Assembly: GCA_937897265.1 (NCBI GenBank)
Contig: CALCPT010000595.1
Coordinates: 1 to 9,171 of the forward strand
Origin: an uncultured Alcaligenaceae bacterium
Lineage (GTDB): Bacteria; Pseudomonadota; Gammaproteobacteria; Burkholderiales; Burkholderiaceae_B
DNA: 9,171 nucleotides
Direction of reading: 5' to 3'
Numbering within the stretch: the stretch's first letter is position 1; each line of letters opens with the position of its first letter. This document shows positions 7,451 through 9,171 of this stretch, piece by piece. Under the pieces are notes generated by a model. It did not search any database, had not been told where the DNA came from, and saw nothing but the letters and a program-made list of their open reading frames with translations. The position numbers and the translations under genes were made by a program.

Positions 7451-8440
7451 TTACTCGAGTGTAAAGATCGTAGCGCCAGTCGTTTTACGGGCGGCCAACG
7501 CGGCTTGTGCCTCGGCAGCTTGCTCAAGCGGATAGCGCTGGTCGATGCGCATCTTGATTTTCTTTTTCAAGACTAGACCAAACAACTCGTCTGCAGCAGC
7601 TTGCATTTTTTCGGGGGTGCTGACGTGCGCGGCCAACGAGGGACGTGTCACAAACAACGAACCCTTTGCGGCCAAGATCCCGAGGTTGACGCCTTCAACC
7701 GCGCCTGAGGCGTTGCCGTAGCTGACCATCAAGCCACGCGGCTGCAAGCAGTCGAGTGAAGTCATCCAAGTGTCTTTACCCACGCCGTCATACACCACGG
7801 GCACTTTTTTACCTTTGGTGAGTTCAAGCACACGCTCGACGACATTTTCTTTTGAGTAGTCGATGACAGCCCAAGCACCATGCGCCTTAGCCAGTGCTGC
7901 TTTTTCTGGGCTCGATACCGTACCGATCAGCTTCACGCCCAAGGCTTTCGCCCATTGGCATGCGATCAGGCCCACGCCGCCGGCTGCGGCGTGAAACAAG
8001 ATGGTTTCGCCGCCCTGCAAACGATACGTTTGGCGAAACAGGTATTGCACGGTGAGGCCTTTTAGCATCATTGCGGCAGCGTCTTCGTAGCTGATGCCTT
8101 TAGGCAGGTGCACGACTTGTGCTGCAGGCACATTACGCGCTTGAGCGTAGGCGCCGATTGGGCTTTGACCGTAAGCGACGCGATCGCCCTTTTTAAAGCG
8201 CTTAGCAGCTTTTTTACCAACAGCGATGACTTCGCCTGCGCCCTCAAAGCCCAAGCCTGTTGGCATCGCGCTTTTATACAGACCAGTACGGAAATAAATA
8301 TCGATAAAGTTCAAGCCGGCAGCATGCTGGCGAATGGTGATTTCGTTTTCGCCCGGTGCAGGCACTTCGATTTCGACCAACTTTAAGACTTCGGGGCCAC
8401 CGTTTTCTTCGATTTGAATGGCTTTCACTAGAGTGCTCAT
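7451..8440 (-). CDS. qor: NADPH:quinone oxidoreductase (zeta-crystallin-type MDR enzyme)
   Basis: This 329-residue zinc-free medium-chain reductase resembles E. coli QorA strikingly. Shared blocks include GLNFIDIYFRTGLY (42-55), the NADPH-binding FHAAAGGVGLIACQWAKALG (149-168), VVYDGVGKDTW (215-225), SLDCLQPRGLMVSYGN (228-243), GVNLGILAAKGSLFVTRPSL (250-269) and the ending TGATIFTLE. It reduces quinones or related electrophiles with NADPH in the cytoplasm and is usually linked to detoxification or oxidative stress. The structural-zinc cysteine cluster of alcohol dehydrogenases is absent, as expected for this group. The start is well supported: GGAG lies 6 bases before the ATG at 8440. TATACA (8472-8467 on the minus strand) could be its -10 element, but no good -35 is seen. 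It is divergent from yebC and terminates at the shared bidirectional terminator. Confidence 0.96.
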   Translation of the reverse strand: MSTLVKAIQIEENGGPEVLKLVEIEVPAPGENEITIRQHAAGLNFIDIYFRTGLYKSAMPTGLGFEGAGEVIAVGKKAAKRFKKGDRVAYGQSPIGAYAQARNVPAAQVVHLPKGISYEDAAAMMLKGLTVQYLFRQTYRLQGGETILFHAAAGGVGLIACQWAKALGVKLIGTVSSPEKAALAKAHGAWAVIDYSKENVVERVLELTKGKKVPVVYDGVGKDTWMTSLDCLQPRGLMVSYGNASGAVEGVNLGILAAKGSLFVTRPSLAAHVSTPEKMQAAADELFGLVLKKKIKMRIDQRYPLEQAAEAQAALAARKTTGATIFTLE

Positions 8441-8447
8441 GGGGTGC

Positions 8448-8573
8448 TCCTGAAAATGAGGCTGACTGTATAAAAATCGCGTTTGAGGCTAAAACAGATG
8501 CTTGAACCCCGACGGCAAGAGTTTATCCCGCTGCCAAGGTAAAATGAACCTTTATCGTAGCCAATTTTCAGGA
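8448..8573. promoter_or_regulatory. Divergent qor-yebC leader region with matching ribosome-site blocks
   Basis: The 137-bp gap (8441-8577) must hold promoters for both genes. The 10-mer ATTTTCAGGA occurs in each leader, at 8564-8573 on plus (yebC) and 8457-8448 on minus (qor), each ending in the Shine-Dalgarno bases. TAAAAT at 8540-8545 is a candidate yebC -10, without a clear -35. TTGAAC at 8502-8507 is -35-like with TATCCC 16 bases on. All promoter calls here are weak. Confidence 0.35.
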
Positions 8574-8577
8574 AACC

Positions 8578-9171
8578 ATGGCCGGACACAGTAAATGGGC
8601 CAATATCCAGCACCGTAAAGGTCGCCAGGATGCCAAACGCGGAAAGCTCTGGACCAAAATTATCCGCGAAATCACCGTTGCCGCACGCGCCGGCGGCGCC
8701 GATCCGGATGCCAATCCGCGACTGCGAATGGTTTGGGATAAAGCCAACGCGGCCAACATGCCTAAAGAAAACGTTCAACGCGCAATCGCTAAGGGCGTTG
8801 GCGGGGCAGATGGCTCAAACTACGACGAAATCCGTTACGAAGGCTACGGCATCGGTGGCGTTGCGGTGGTGGTTGACTGCATGACAGATAACCGTACCCG
8901 CACCGTGGCAGACGTGCGTCACGCCTTTGCCAAACATGGCGGCAATATGGGGCAAGAAGGCTCGGTTGCGTTTATGTTTACCCACTGCGGTCAATTTGTC
9001 TTTGCGCCCGGTACCTCTGAAGATGTTGTCATGGAAGCCGCCCTCGAGGCAGGAGCCGACGACGTCCTAACCGACGAAGAGGGCGTGATTGAAGTCATTT
9101 GCCCACCCTCAAGCTTTGCTGCCGTACGGACCGCGTTCGAAAAGGCCGGCCTGACCCCCGAAATGGCTGAC
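8578..9171 (+). CDS. yebC: YebC/PmpR family regulator or translation factor, 3' end cut by window edge
   Basis: Translation from the ATG at 8578 runs 198 codons to the window edge without a stop. The N-terminus [20 protein letters not shown] is the family signature, followed by [31 protein letters not shown] sequence (about 24-50), [14 protein letters not shown] (about 60-73), [23 protein letters not shown] (about 85-107) and GSVAFMF. Full-length members have about 240 residues, so roughly 40 are missing. YebC proteins were described as DNA-binding transcriptional regulators (PmpR in Pseudomonas); related proteins (TACO1, YebC2) have more recently been linked to translation of proline-rich stretches. 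Which applies here cannot be told from the sequence. AGGAAACC directly before the ATG is a good ribosome site. The gene is divergent from qor. Confidence 0.97.
   Translation, partial: MAGHSKWANIQHRKGRQDAKRGKLWTKIIREITVAARAGGADPDANPRLRMVWDKANAANMPKENVQRAIAKGVGGADGSNYDEIRYEGYGIGGVAVVVDCMTDNRTRTVADVRHAFAKHGGNMGQEGSVAFMFTHCGQFVFAPGTSEDVVMEAALEAGADDVLTDEEGVIEVICPPSSFAAVRTAFEKAGLTPEMAD

Noticed and set aside
8630..8884. Plus-strand 84-codon frame and overlapping minus-strand frames within yebC
   Set aside because: They overlap the clearly conserved YebC reading frame and show no features of their own.
1..9171. Defence system, mobile element, CRISPR or prophage
   Set aside because: All genes are housekeeping or common metabolic families; I see no transposase, integrase, direct-repeat array, toxin-antitoxin pair or tRNA attachment site.

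Overview
The window looks like a chromosomal segment of a beta-proteobacterium, most probably order Burkholderiales and perhaps Alcaligenaceae-like. The grounds are a Bug-type (tripartite tricarboxylate transporter, TTT) periplasmic receptor, an H-NS-like protein with a beta-proteobacterial C-terminal motif, and the combination of pepN, class I fbp, qor and yebC. The family-level placement is inference. I see no rRNA, tRNA, CRISPR array, insertion sequence, integrase or phage gene.

Layout. Positions 1-770 (minus) hold most of a nitrilase-superfamily hydrolase whose C-terminus runs off the left edge. An AT-rich divergent region (771-977) separates it from a small H-NS-family gene (978-1340, plus). 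That gene converges almost without a gap on a Bug receptor gene (1345-2337, minus). Upstream of the receptor on the same strand is a TauD/TfdA-type 2-oxoglutarate dioxygenase (2420-3253, minus), with a strong terminator-like hairpin between the two. Divergent from it is pepN (3415-6183, plus), followed after 49 bp by fbp (6233-7249, plus). A bidirectional intrinsic terminator (7373-7406) ends this block and also the opposing qor gene (7451-8440, minus). Finally yebC (8578 onward, plus) is divergent from qor and is cut by the right edge after 198 codons.

How the genes fit together. pepN and fbp are probably co-transcribed and both fit growth on amino acids and organic acids: PepN releases amino acids from peptides, and Fbp returns carbon to hexose phosphates. 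The dioxygenase and the Bug receptor form a plausible small catabolic or uptake pair, in which an imported organic acid or sulfonate-like compound would be oxidised, but the substrate of neither can be read from the sequence. The H-NS-like protein, Qor, YebC and the nitrilase-like amidase are stand-alone regulatory or housekeeping genes.

I looked for an undescribed multi-gene system and did not find convincing evidence of one. The most useful oddities are the terminator hairpin lying on the leader of the Bug gene, the loss of taurine-contact residues in the TauD-like enzyme, the terminator-less convergent junction of the H-NS-like gene, and a cluster of palindromes and a short repeat between fbp and qor.
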